The notes beneath the pieces are model-generated. The model did not search any database. It had not been told where the DNA came from and was given only the letters and a program-made list of their open reading frames with translations. A stretch of 64,000 nt of DNA from Hemerocallis citrina (taxonomy: Eukaryota > Streptophyta > Magnoliopsida > Asparagales > Asphodelaceae): the NCBI GenBank assembly GCA_017893485.1, contig CM030366.1, positions 48,544,283-48,608,282 of the forward strand, written 5' to 3'. Position numbers and translations under genes: made by a program. Positions 23,861 to 35,900 of this stretch are shown here, piece after piece (position 1 is the stretch's first letter; every line of letters begins with the position of its first letter).

Positions 23861-24871
23861 ATGTCTAGAAGAGGAGCTAGAAACGGGGAAGGTCTGGATC
23901 TGGAAACGGAACTTGCGAGGGTCTATCAGACGCTTAACGCCGTGGCCATGAACCAAAACCAAGAAAGGGGACCTGCGAATCTGGTGCCCGAAGCGATTAA
24001 ACTAGTGGAATCGTTCAAATGAATGAAACTACCTGTGTTCGAAGGGAAGTCAGACCCTGATGCGGCTGACAACTGGATTCGTCAAGTAGAGTCCATCTTT
24101 GAAGTGTTGGAGACCCCTGAAGGCAGTAAGGTGAAGTTGGCGACTCTGCAACTTGAGAAGGACGCGGCTGTGTGGTGGCAGTCGATGAAGAGGACAATGG
24201 GAGGCATAGTTCTTAGCTGGGAGGAATTTCTGGAAGAATTCCGCAGTCACTACTTTCCCCTCCGATGTTCAAGAGAAGAAGGCTATGGAGTTTCTATCAC
24301 TACAACAAGGTGGCATGTCAGTTAGGAGTACGAGACCAAGTTTACTCAGCTCTCTAGGTATGCTCCTGAACTAGTGATGGAGGAAGCTAAGAAGGCTCGT
24401 AAGTTCGAGCATGGATTGAGGCCGAGCTTGAGGTCCCGGATGATACCTCTTGGTATCAGAAGATTCGACAGGTTGGTCAAGAGAGCAGCAGCGACGGAAG
24501 CAGATATGGAGCAGTTACATGTTGTTCAGAACCGGAGGAACAACTGGCAGTCTGGAAAGAGACCGGCATATTCTGGGAGTTTCAAGGGACAACCATCTGC
24601 ACAAAGGTTCAAACCCACAAGGGCGAACGCTATTAGTGTGGCTGGAGGACCTAGAAATAATGTGGTGAGACCTCCTGCGTTAACTTGCTTCAACTGTGGT
24701 GAAACGGGACAATACAAATCTCAATGCCTCAAGCCACAGAATGGTAATAGCAATGTACCAATGCAGCAGACTGGAAAGAGACCGTACCAACCAGGGCGAG
24801 TATTTGCCTTGACGGAAGCTGATGCTGATGAGGCTGATCATGTCATCACTGGTACGAGGGCAGAAGTTTAG
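23861..24871 (+). pseudogene. gag: Tekay gag, damaged
   Basis: Starts MSRRGARNG at 23861. Contains the Retrotrans_gag capsid pattern (FEGKSDPDAADNW, DAAVWW about 24160-24175, then WEEFLEEFRSHYFP) and a C-terminal zinc knuckle at 24686-24727. The knuckle is C-x2-C-x4-Q-x4-C: the usual His is Gln (24710-24712), which should abolish zinc binding. Defects: in-frame TGA at 24020, and a pair of compensating small indels around 24255 and 24315 ending in a TAG. The reading frame stops at 24869-24871, inside the proposed intron 24852-24940. Gag would form the particle shell and bind RNA. Confidence 0.88.
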
Positions 24872-24940
24872 AGATTTGTGTCATTTCTTTTTCCCGCTGT
24901 TTAGTGAACTGTTACGTAATGAGTGTGTATTATGTAACAG
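24852..24940 (+). other. Putative spliceosomal intron at the gag-protease junction (Tekay)
   Basis: 89 bp, GT at 24852-24853 and CAG at 24938-24940, with a pyrimidine-rich stretch (TTTCTTTTTCCCGCTGTTT) inside. The gag frame ends at residue motif VITG with one base of the Gly codon before the donor; the protease frame resumes with ELYLNG after the acceptor. Removal joins gag (frame 2) to pol (frame 1) without loss or gain of a residue relative to the family pattern. Retention adds six codons and hits TAG. No direct repeats flank it, so a transposon footprint is unlikely. Confidence 0.65.
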
Positions 24941-27900
24941 GAGAACTTTATCTTAATGGAATGAAAGCTGTTGTGTTGTTCGATACTGAATCCTCTCATA
25001 CTTTTGTGTCTCCTAAATTTGCTAAAGTGTTGGGAGTTGAACCGAAGATTTTTCCAGGCAAGATCTTAGCAGTAGCTACTCCATTAGGGAAAACTTTAAC
25101 CACTGATCGGTACTATGCAGATTGCGAGATTGTGATTGGAGATCGAATCTTCGGGATTGATCTGATCGAGCTGACTATCTTGGGAGTCGATGTTATCTTT
25201 GGCATTGATTGGATGTCGGTGTACAGTGCAAGCATCGAGTGCAAAACCAAGACGGTAACAGTGAAGGCTCCAGGTGGACCTGAAGTCACTTTCCAAGGGA
25301 AGAAGAACTGTTCTAGGCTGGTGGCAGCTATCCGCAAGGAAGAGACTCCTGTGGAAGTGCAAGGGATTCCTGTGGTTCGGGACTATCCGACTGTGTTCTT
25401 GGATGATTTTCCTGGGTTACCCCCGTATCGTGATGTAGAGTTCAGCATCACTGTTCAACCAGGGAGTGCACCCATTTCTAAGGCACCGTATAGGATGGCT
25501 CCAATAGAACAGGATGAGGTGAAACGGCAGATTGAGGAACTGTTGGAGAAAGGCTTTATTCAACCTAGTGCGTCACCTTGGGGAGCACCAGTGCTTTTGG
25601 TAAAGAAGAATGATGGATCGATGAGAATGTGTATCGATTACCGAGAGCTGAATAAGGTCACTATTCAGAATAAGTATCCTATTCCCCGAATTGATGACTT
25701 GTTTGATCGTCTACAAGGAGCAGCTATTTTCTCCAAAATAGATTTTCGATCAGGATATCAACAAGTTCGAGTGAAAGCTGAAGATGTGCACAAAACTGCA
25801 TTTAGAACTCGACATGGGCATTACGAATTCTTAGTTATGCCATTTGGAGTGACGAATGCACCCGCAATCTTTACGGATTTGATGAACAGAGTTCTGAGGC
25901 TGTTCATTGATTCTTTCGTCGTGGTGTTCATCGACGATATTCTCGTGTACTCCAAGTCAGAGGAGGAGCACACTGAGCATCTGGCAGCAGTTTTGAAGAA
26001 GCTGGAAGAGCAGAAGTTGTATGCCAAGTTATCCAAGTGTGATTTCTGGAGATCTAAAGTGGCATTCCTAGGTCACATCCTTTCTAAGGAGGGAGTGGCA
26101 ACTGACCCTCAGAAGATAGAGGCAGTGAGAGATTGGGCTAGGCCTACTACAGTGAAGGAAGCAGAAGTTTTCTTGGAATGACTGGATACTACAGAAGATT
26201 CATTCAAGGTTATGCTCAGATAGCCGTGCCGCTTACTGGTCTGACCAAGAAGAATGTGAACTTCAAGTGGACTGAGCAATGTGAGGCAAGCTTTCAGGAG
26301 TTGAAAGAGAAACTGACTGCTGCACCTATTTTGGCTTTGCCTAGAGCAGGTGTTGAGTATGATGTTTATAGCGATGCTTCACATCGTGGGCTTGGTTGTG
26401 TCTTAATGCAAGAAGGAAGAGTAATCGCTTATGGGTCTAGGCAACTACGACCGCATGAGAAGAATTACCCGACTCATGATCTGGAGTTGGCGGCGATTAT
26501 CTTTGCTTTGAAGCAATGGAGACACTACGTGTACGGTGAGAAATTGAACATGTAAACAGACCACAAGAGTTTGAAGTATATATATCAGCAGAAGGATCTG
26601 AATTTGAGGCAGCGAAGATGGTTGGAAGTGCTTGAGGACATGCGACCTGAGATCAAGTATCATCCTAGGAAAGCTAATATTGTTGCTGATGCACTTAGTC
26701 GTAAGAGCAGTTTAGCCAGTTTGATTACAACTCAGAAGTATCTGATTGAGGAATTGGATCGAGCAGGTATTGAAGTTGTCTTGCAAGGATTGGGAGCATC
26801 TTTAGCTCAGTTGAGGCTTCAGCCTACTTTAAATGGAAGGATCATGGCAAATCAGGAGGTTGATGCTAATATCTTGGAGATGAAGGAGCAGGTTGGTGCT
26901 TGCAGGTTGCCCGGATTTCAAATCAGGGATGAAGTGCTGTGGTTCGGAGATAGGCTATGTGTTCCAAATCAGGCGGACCTGAAAGAGAGTATTCTTCAGG
27001 AGGCGCATGCTACTCTTTTGTCAGTACATCCTGGGAGTACTAAGATGTACAAAGACATCAAACAGCATTTCTGGTGGTCAGGTTTGAAGCGGGATGTGGC
27101 TGAATTTGTGGCGAAGTGTGAGGTTTGTCAGCAAGTCAAAGCTGAAAATCAGAGACCCGGAGGTCTATTACAACCGTTACCTATTCCGGAATGGAAGTGG
27201 GATAACATCAGTATGGATTTCATTACGGGATTGCCTAAGAGTCCTAAAGGCAATGACGCGATTTGGGTTATAGTCGATCGACTAACCAAGTCCGCTCACT
27301 TTTTGGCGATGAAACTCACTGCTTCGATGGACAAGTTGGCTGAGTTGTATGTTGGCGAGATTGTCCGGCTTCATGGTGTTCCGTCAACTATTGTGTCTGA
27401 TCTAGATGCGTGGTTTACTTCGCATTTCTGGAGGAGTCTTCAGACAGCTTTGGGTACCAAGACGGATTTCAGCACTGCTTTTCATCTGCAAACCGATGGG
27501 CAGACCGAGAGAGTCAATCGTATTCTTGAGGATATGCTTCGGTGTTGTATACTAGACTTTGGAGGCAGTTGGGAAAGGCATTTACCCTTGGTAGAGTTTG
27601 CCTACAACAACAGTTTTCAGACTAGCATTGGGATGGCGCCATACGAAGCTTTGTATGGCAGGAAGTGCAGAACACCTGTTTGTTGGTTTGTAGTTGGGGA
27701 GCGTCAATTGTTTGGGCCTGAGCTTGTACAGCAAACCTCTGAAAAGATTGATCTGATCAGAAAAAGGTTGGTAGAAGCTCAGAGCAGGCAGAAAAGCTAT
27801 GCAGACAACCGGAGAAGGGACCTTGAATTTGAAGTCGGTGACTTCGTCTTTCTGAAAGTATCGCCCAGTAAAGGTGTGGTTCGATTTGGCAAAGGCGGGA

Positions 27901-28254
27901 AGTTAGCCCCGAGGTTTATAGGCCCGTATAAGATATTGAAAAGGATCGGGAAAAACTGCTTACCGGCTTGAATTACCGGAAGAGTTATCTCAGGTGCACA
28001 ATGTCTTTCATGTGTCTATGCTGAGAGGTTATATTCCAGATCCGAGTCATCATTTGCCTGAAGTGCCGAAAGGTTTGCAGTTGGATCTGAATTACATCGA
28101 GTCTCCTGTCGAGATTGTTGATCATCGAGAGAAAGTCTTGAGGAATAAGACGATACCGATGGTCAAGGTAGTCTGGAGAAACCATTTGGTTGAAGAGGCT
28201 ACTTGGGAGTCTGAGGAGAGGATGTTGAAGGACTATCCTGAGCTTTTTGCTTGA
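24941..28254 (+). pseudogene. pol: Tekay pol: protease, RT, RNase H, integrase, chromodomain; damaged
   Basis: Protease: [10 protein letters not shown] at about 24973-25002, catalytic Asp at 24982 kept, but the DTG Gly is Glu. RT: about 25480-26160 with [18 protein letters not shown] and FIDDILVYS (25927-25953). RNase H: 26178-26560, with [11 protein letters not shown]; a frameshift near 26170 separates it from RT. A TAA at 26553-26555 interrupts before the TDHKSLKY-type segment. Integrase: HHCC finger (His 27006, His 27027, Cys 27117 and 27126) and a DDE core with Asp 27216, Asp 27399 and Glu 27507, the last two 36 residues apart (D-x35-E). A frameshift near 27960 precedes the chromodomain (27994-28254, with VKVVWRNH and EEATWES), which would direct integration to modified chromatin. 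Four or more lesions make it inactive. Confidence 0.93.
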
Positions 28255-28337
28255 TTTGTATCTTTGTATTCTTTTGTTCTTGTTATGAGTGTTTGTTTTC
28301 TCGCTCTTGACTGTAGTTCCGAGGACGGAACCATTCT

Positions 28338-28347
28338 AAGGAGGGAG
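28338..28347 (+). other. Polypurine tract of the Tekay element
   Basis: AAGGAGGGAG three bases before the 3' LTR; primer for plus-strand DNA synthesis. Confidence 0.85.
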
Positions 28348-28350
28348 TGT

Positions 28351-31300
28351 TGTAATGCCTCAATTTTTCATTTAATGAAAAATTATTTTATTTTGCACGT
28401 AGTGTGCACGTGCAATATTTTTGGTTGAATTAAATCTTATAATTATTTTCATTGTGATGAGTATAGATATTTAAATATGTGCTTTTAATTATTTTATACA
28501 AAGCCTTCTTTCAATTAGACAAAAAGCCTTTTTCTTAAAGCCCAAAAATTCAATTCAATTATTATTTTTATAATTATTATTTTGGCCCAAAAACTAAAGC
28601 CCATGAGCTATTTTATTTTTAAATACAACTTGTCATGTAAAACACAATTTAAAGATTATTTTTTATACAAAATTTAATGTACAAATTTTTATGGAGACCA
28701 AGTTGCATGCACGTGCGTGGCACGTACACGTGCACAAGCACACTTGCATGACCGGATTGCATTTTGGAGGGAATGGGAAAATTTTGAGTGGGATCATGGT
28801 GGAGTGGTTACTTGATCATGGGTAGTTAGTGTAACTCCTCCTTAGATCTAAGTCATTTGTTCCTAACTCCTACTTCAATCCTAGCCATCCATTCTCCTAT
28901 TTTTTTAGTATAAATACCCCCCCCCCCCTTTTGGCTAGTATTCTTGTGCAAATCATTTCTTCCAAACCTATAGTTAAAATACAAGTATCTAGTAGTTAGT
29001 AAGAGAGTAAAAGATTGAGAGATTGTGAGGGATTTTTGCTTGCATCAAGAAGGAGGAGAGGCCGGTTTCTTCTAGGAGGAGTGCTCTCGGTTTGGGCATT
29101 GTGGAGTGCTCGAGTTGGCTTGTGCGCGCGGAGGAGCATTCGTTTGCAAGGACATTCGTCTAGGAGGTTGCTAATTGTACTTTTCTTCAATAAGGTGGGT
29201 AAATTTTCCCTATTTCTAAATAGGAATGCATGCTAGATTTAATTAGAAGAATGATACATGAAAATGATTAATAAGAGTGCGCATTTAATTGAAAAATTGA
29301 CTTATTGATTGATTGATATATGGATGTGCAATTGTATGTGGTTCTATTAGTAAAGGCAAAATTATGTGTGAATTGATTGTAGCCATAAATTATTGAAGAA
29401 AGTTTCATTATCTACATCACAAATTATGTACACAAAAGTTAGTAGATTAACCATGCTACTTTATGTGTTTAAATGAATCTTTGTGTTGTATTGAAATAAA
29501 CGAATTAAAATATAGATTTGTATGTTTGGTAAAAGATTAAAAATAGAGAATTAATGTGAAGAATTGCTAGTAAAGGGATTTGAGATGTTAATTGTTAAGA
29601 AATGTCGAAAAGAAGAAATGTGGTAGTTATAATGTAGAATTCGAATTTAATTGTATGAAAAATATGTTTTAATTGTTGAAAAAATTATTTTCTACATACT
29701 GGTATGTAAATTATGTGAGGAAGAATCAATCTGGAATTTTTCAGTAATTTTTATAAAGGCAAAGTGAAATGAAGACTAGTTGAATATCGAAACGTTTTAA
29801 TAGCAGAGAGAACTGATCTAAATAAATTTCGAGTTGTAACTTTGACAACCTGAGCGCGTAGCTCAAGTGGTCAGGACGGCTCTAATCGCTACAGTATAGG
29901 CTCACGGGTCTGAGGTTACTGGTTCGAATCCCCGGGCTGCCATACTTTTGTTTCATTTTTAAATATATATATATAGACAGTGGCCGAGAGCATTTAATGC
30001 TCTCAGCGCCTACTTCTAACGCAAAGGGCACTCGGCCTATTGGTTTGTGCCTTCGGTTGGCTTCCCTGTGGTCGCTGGTTCGACCCTGGCTTTCGGCTGT
30101 TGTTTATGTGTGGGAAAAACAATTTTTTTAGGGGTTTGTAATGGTCAAAAAATATGGAAAAAATATATTTATTATCTTAAAAATATGTGGAGCTTATGAA
30201 AAATAATTTGAGAATTATTTACATAGAATAAAATATGATTTGAGAATAAATGTGCAAATAGAACTATGATTCTACATCTATGTTTTTGTGAAAATTATAT
30301 CTTGCAAAAAGAACTTGAAATGAAGGATTAGAAAATTAATATGGCAAAGAAAGAAATTATTTTTTGATGTGATGTAAATTATTCTCATTTGAGAATAGTG
30401 TGGAAATTATGAAGTGTAAATGTCCACCTTTGATTGAATAATTAGTGATGAGGGTTTTTATGTGAAAATAACATTTCATGAGTTACATGATGAATAGTTG
30501 AATTTCATATATATTTATGGACTATTGAACGATTTAGAAATCATGATTGGAAAAAAAATATTTTTGAGTATGACAACTCAACATGTGAACTTATGAGTTG
30601 GAAACACTCAACTTTAGAATTTGTGAATGGGAATTGAAACAAAAGAGTAGCTAAGTCTCCCCCGGCATTTGGAAAGAATGAAATGAAATTTGAAATAAAA
30701 GGACAAGGTTGGTCATGTTGAATGAATGAATAAGTCCGGTTTAGTGGAGAGGCTAACTCTAGTGCTTTGATTGTGTTCATGATTCTATTTCATTAGATTA
30801 AGGATTAGTTACATAGTGAAGACGTGATGAAAGTAAGAGAAAAACATTGAGTATGAGGGCCATTGGATCAGCGGCGAGAGCGTATCCCAGGATGTCCCAT
30901 GATGAGTCAGGGCGAGGATACTGCTCCAGAGTACCGTCCCGGTGGCGACGCTCGTGGGATGTTTGAAGACTACGGGTGGTGTCATGTCTATGGTAGGAGC
31001 TGAATTTCCACAGGATGCCTGCACGATGAGTCATGTGCCAGTGCGTTGGGATTCCCTCCAGGGCGCCTAGACATGAGTTCGTAGGTCAGATAACATCTAG
31101 GATACTTACCGTAGTTACAGTAGTAGATTAAGTCATAACGAGGGATTGAACCCTACAAAGATGAAGAACGATTAAGGGCTTGCCCTCGGACCTATGTAGT
31201 ATGGGATGCATAGAATCCGAACAAGTGTGCATTAGTGTCATGTAATATAAATAACTGCATTAAGGACTAAGTGCACAATCACAACACGACATCCATAGGG

Positions 31301-31681
31301 TAGTCCCTTTAGTTTGACATGTAACAAGTTTGTGTTTGTTAAATATGGAAAATAGGTTATACTATTTCTGGCATAGACAGGATGGTCGTGTATAATGTTC
31401 GTCGGTTGAATAAACTGACGTACCCACAGTCTTATATGCAGGTAAGTGACATGATAAAGATTAAAGAGGAACAGATGCTTAAAGATTATTCAATGTTGTT
31501 GTACATTTATTTCAATGTTGTAAATTTTACTTCCGCTGTGCAATGTAAAGTGTAATGTTTTTATGTAAACTCTGATGTAAAGTGAAAAGTTCAAATTTCC
31601 TTGTAAAATTGTACTAAATGAAGTGGAAAGATCCTGTAGAACATATCGAATTCAGCTGTATTTGGGATTCGGGGCGTTACA
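28351..31681 (+). repeat. 3' LTR of the Tekay-like element
   Basis: 3,331 bp, TGTAATGCCTC to GGGGCGTTACA. TATA box at 28909, C12 tract at 28917-28928, tRNA-like module at 29851-29941. It has a single copy of the segment duplicated in the 5' LTR. No gene inside; the ORF at 29015 lies in the transcribed leader. Confidence 0.95.
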
Positions 31682-31975
31682 CCTCTCTTCTCAGATGCAT
31701 TAGCGCGCAGGCCTGATGGTGAACAATGGCCCAGATCGAGCCACGTCGCCTCTTAATCAGATCCTCTCATCATGGCCGCTCGATCTCATCAGTGGGCGAG
31801 CACGATGGTGATCAACGGCTCCGATCAAGCCATGTCGCCCCCTCTCTTCTTAGATGCATTAGCGCGCGAGCCTGATGGTGATCAGCGGCCCAGATCGAGC
31901 CACGTTGCCTCCTAATCCGATCCTCTCATCATGTCTGCTCAATCCCATTAACGCGCGAGCTCGATGATCAACGAT

Positions 31976-32398
31976 CATGATTAAATCAAGGTAATTTATT
32001 ATTTATTATTAATTGGATTAATTATTTAAAAATTCTGAAAAATATTAAAAAATTCGAAAAAATTAATTAAAAATTCTAGAAATAATTATTAATTCGAAAA
32101 AATATTTTAAAATTCTGAAAAAAATACTTTTTAATTTATAATATTTAATTAAAATTTTCAAAAAAATTAATTATTAAATGTCAAAAAATGATTAAAAATT
32201 GGGGAAAAAATCAGAAAAATCTAGAAAATTCATAAAAAATCTAGAAAATTCTAAAATAATTGTGAGTATTTTGCAAACTCAGGAAAGTATCGTTATACTC
32301 CAAGCGAGTTCTAAACGTCCTCGAGAACGCTGATAAATTCTATGAACCATTAAAACGGGCGAACTACTCCTCAAAGGTTGTGAAACTCAGTCTTCGTG
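31976..32398. other. Very AT-rich pre-LTR region of the Tat element
   Basis: Degenerate AATTCTGAAAAATATT / AATTCGAAAAAATTAATT units from about 31990 to 32270, then a short mixed stretch up to the purine tract. No coding signal. Confidence 0.7.
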
Positions 32399-32410
32399 AG
32401 TGGGGGCTAG
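32399..32410 (+). other. Polypurine tract of the Tat element
   Basis: AGTGGGGGCTAG directly before the TGATATGGG start of the 3' LTR. Confidence 0.75.
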
Positions 32411-32943
32411 TGATATGGGTAAAAATAGAACTAAATCGGGACCGTTCAAAGCGAGCATGAACCTTAAAGCTCTCAGGGGTAAAACAGTAATTTTACCTGT
32501 AAATGGGTCCAAAAAGGAGAACTTAGTCTTTTCTAAGCCCAATAACCCAAAAACGGGTCTGTCCCATTGGGTCAGGATGACAGCCCATTATGAACAAACC
32601 CTAGGACATTAAAGAATAATTCAAATTCGTGATTATCTCTAAGAGACAGGTTTAAACCAAATCTCATATCATGAAACGATTTAAACTCTGTTTCTTATCC
32701 AAAAAATGACGAAGTAGAGATGAATAATCATCTCAAAATTGTTTCCAAAGGCGACTATAAATACCACTCTACCCCCACAGTAAAAAAGGTAATCAGTAAT
32801 TTTCCCCAGAAACGCTATTTCATAATCTTCTTGATTACTCACCATAAGAGCGTCAGTAGGATTCGCCGCCGGGATCCATCCTGGTGTTTCGAACACCATA
32901 AAAAAGGTAATCAGTATTTTTTCCAGAAACGCTCTTTCATAAT
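32411..32943 (+). repeat. 3' LTR of the Tat element, left part
   Basis: Matches 9629 onward. It contains a tandem duplication of ~113 bp: the segment with AAAAAAGGTAATCAGTA and CGCCGGGATCCATCC occurs at about 32782-32893 and starts again at about 32896. The second copy is interrupted at 32943 by the minus-strand chromovirus and finishes at 44455-44651. Confidence 0.92.
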
Positions 32944-35900
32944 TGTCACGTCCTGCTTCCCAAAAGAGAATATGGAATACAGATACGTGACTAAGTCCAG
33001 CGAATGATTTTCATCATCCATAAGCTGTTCAAGAATCTTTACAATATTTCACAAGAATAATCAGAGTCGGAAGCAAAAGAATCAACCAAGTATGCACATA
33101 TGAACCAAAATACCAATAAGAATACTTGAAACCAAAATGTATTAATCTCAAATAATCATGATTTCAATAAGTCAAATATCCTGGGTCACATTGCCCAAAT
33201 ACAAATAAATCCAAGTAATCAAAATTCAATTGTTCAAGCAAGCTACAAGAAATAATAATAATAAAATCCAGCACTCGTACTCCATGTCACCAATACCATC
33301 TGGAACCTATTCTCCAAAATCTGCAATTTAACAATCGCAGGGAAAAGGAAAAGAGAAAATAAGGTACCCGTCAATGCAAGTTACGGGCCATTTGTAATGC
33401 AAGATACAAGTACATGGAGAAAACTAACAATAACATGGAATATGCATGATAATAATGTATAACAACTAGCATGGTAAGGTGAACAAGTACGGATAGCATA
33501 TATCAAGTGTCAAGTGAACAAGGATCATGTAAACAAGCATCAAGTGTCAAGTATCATGTATCAAGTGTCATGCATCAAGTCTCATGTAAACAAGTCTCAT
33601 GTATCATGTAGTCAAGTATCAAATTAACATGTATCATGTTCAAGTATCATATATCAAGTCTTGTAGTTATTACTATCTAGGTAGCACTTTATGCATCCCG
33701 CTTTTTACTACATGGTTGCTACAACAAACAGTTTTGCATTAGATTTCATAGTAGACCATAGAGGGCAGTGTACTCAGGGAAAAGTATCAGGTATCGAGCT
33801 CCAAGCTCCAAGTATCATGTATCATGTAATCACATGTCAAGTTGTGCAAGTGGCAAGTAACATGTCTTGCGTGCAAGTGTCAAGTAATCACGTGTCAAGT
33901 ATCATGTATTAAGTAATCACGTACGATCAGTGGATCCCCTTCCGAGTACACGTTTCTGAATTATTCACTATTAGATCTTTCCCTGAAACCACGGCTTGAT
34001 TATTTATTATTAATGTCAAACAAGCATGTATATGTGCAAAACATATCAAGAATAACATGGCATGATCATGTGGCAAGTTCAAGTTGCAAGATAAACATGT
34101 ACGGGTGCAAAATATCTTATAAAAGAATAAAATAACCATGTTCCTAGTTCAGGACAGCAAGACCAAACTCCAGTAAAATGGAGATTCCCGGTGTTACAAA
34201 CATGTACGGGTGCAAGATATTTCATAAATATTTTTCATACAAGAAAAGAAATTAGGGTGAAAATACAAATCTTTACAGAACAACGAGCAAAATCCAGCAA
34301 ATATAGTTTTCATAAACAAGCATGAAACGGCATATAAAACTCATCAATAAAATCCACCAAAATTCTGGGTAATCCCTAAATAGATATAGAAATACTGACC
34401 AAAATTTCAGATCCAAATAATATGTTTAGCACTAGTATCAAAATAGTTTAGTCACCGAAATCATCAAGAAACGAAATCTGGAAATGAAATACACCTCTGT
34501 AGTAAAACAATCATATCTCACACATATGAAAACGAAATCGATCAAGGTTATAGAGTTTGGAAAGAAGACAAATTTCTCTAAAAGTCATGTTTAATAATGA
34601 AATTAAGATACTGACCTTAATATGGTCTAAAATACCAATCAAAACTGATCATCGACAAAGTACAAATTTTCCTCATAACAATAAATCAACATACAATACA
34701 CGAAACTCGTTCTAAACACAACCAAACGTGTTATAGAGTCTACTAAGTATCCAGACATCATGAAATAGGGTATATAGTATGTCCACAACAAGTATATCAC
34801 ATGAATCCGAACAAACACACGATTTCTCATAATTATCCCACAATATAATCACATCAAGAACGGTCAAAACCTAAGTTGTTTCGTGTCAAATTTGTGTCGT
34901 GAGGCAACTATGGTCAATAGCAATATAGACACAATACTCAACAAGATACATCACACACGAGTTGAGTCTAGAACCCAACTATACTACAAGCGGTATTTAT
35001 GACTTGTTTCATACAAAGGAATTGAGTACAAAGTTACTTGCCTTAACCGACGACGAAAATGAATCCAAGCAAGAATAACGGGAACGGATTCCCGGCACTA
35101 AACTCAACGAACCACGAACGATCCCACGAACGAAATCAACGAACGGAAAACCACGAACCAATGAGAGAAGCACGAGGAACGACGAAAGAGCAAGAGAGCA
35201 CGACAGCTAAAGAGGGGGGGCTATTGTGGCTGGCTGCTGCTGCAGGCGCACCGAATAGAAACAGCGAGAGGGAGAAAACGACGGAGACGCAGTGCTAGGG
35301 TGATCGGCGGCAGATCAAGTGCAGCAATGGGGTCAAGATGATCGAGGTACGGGTTTCAAGGGAACGGAAGGAGCAGTCGGGACGGGGTTGCTCTAGGGGT
35401 TGCGGCTGAAGGCTAGGGAGAGAGGAAATAGTGCATGCACCGGCTCAAGAGGCATATAAATAGGGTATAGTGCTAAGGTTTTTGTGATGACGACTGGGCA
35501 TGAAAAGGTGATAACGGGTATGATAGGGGTTCGGGTATGGGTAGTAACGGGTGCAAGAACAGTGGGTTAGGTGCATAGGTTGATAGGGCATAGTTTATTA
35601 AAATGGGTAAATGAGTATGGTGATAGCTTGGGTAATACAATCTGATGATGGGTGTGCACATTTAATTAAGGAATTGAATGGTTTAAGCCCACAAATGGTC
35701 TGGGTAGTATAGGTGAAATATTTAGGAGTGTAATTAGGGTATATGAGATCCCAAAAAAATGATATGGTAAAATGAATGAATTAAAATAACAAATGGAAAT
35801 AAGAAAAAATATAAATTTCAACAGTGAGGATAAAAAATAATGGCACGAGCAAAAGAGACGAATCAAAAGGAGACAACCGAATCAGGAATTCAAATAAAAG

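Larger units (their letters stand above)
19448..31681 (+). mobile_element. Tekay/Del-like chromovirus, complete structure, 12.2 kb
   Basis: Two LTRs (19448-23132 and 28351-31681) start TGTAATGCCTC and end GGGGCGTTACA, flanked by a perfect CCTCT duplication (19443-19447 and 31682-31686). Internal order is primer-binding site, a small upstream ORF, gag, protease, RT, RNase H, integrase, chromodomain, purine tract. The 3' chromodomain and long LTRs point to the Tekay/Del clade. By eye the LTRs differ at only scattered positions apart from one duplication, so insertion was fairly recent, yet the genes carry several stops and frameshifts. Confidence 0.95.
18480..31975. repeat. Tandem repeat block 3 of the Tat element (~160 bp unit), split by the Tekay element
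   Basis: Landmarks AGATCGAGCCATGTCGCCTC (19331, 31733, 31891) and ATCGCGATCGATCGGTGGCA (about 18648, 19231) recur. After removing 19448-31681 and one CCTCT, the later spacings are about 158-164 bp; the earlier half is more irregular and higher-order. It is rich in GATC and CGATCG. ORFs here are shadows of the repeat. Confidence 0.85.
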
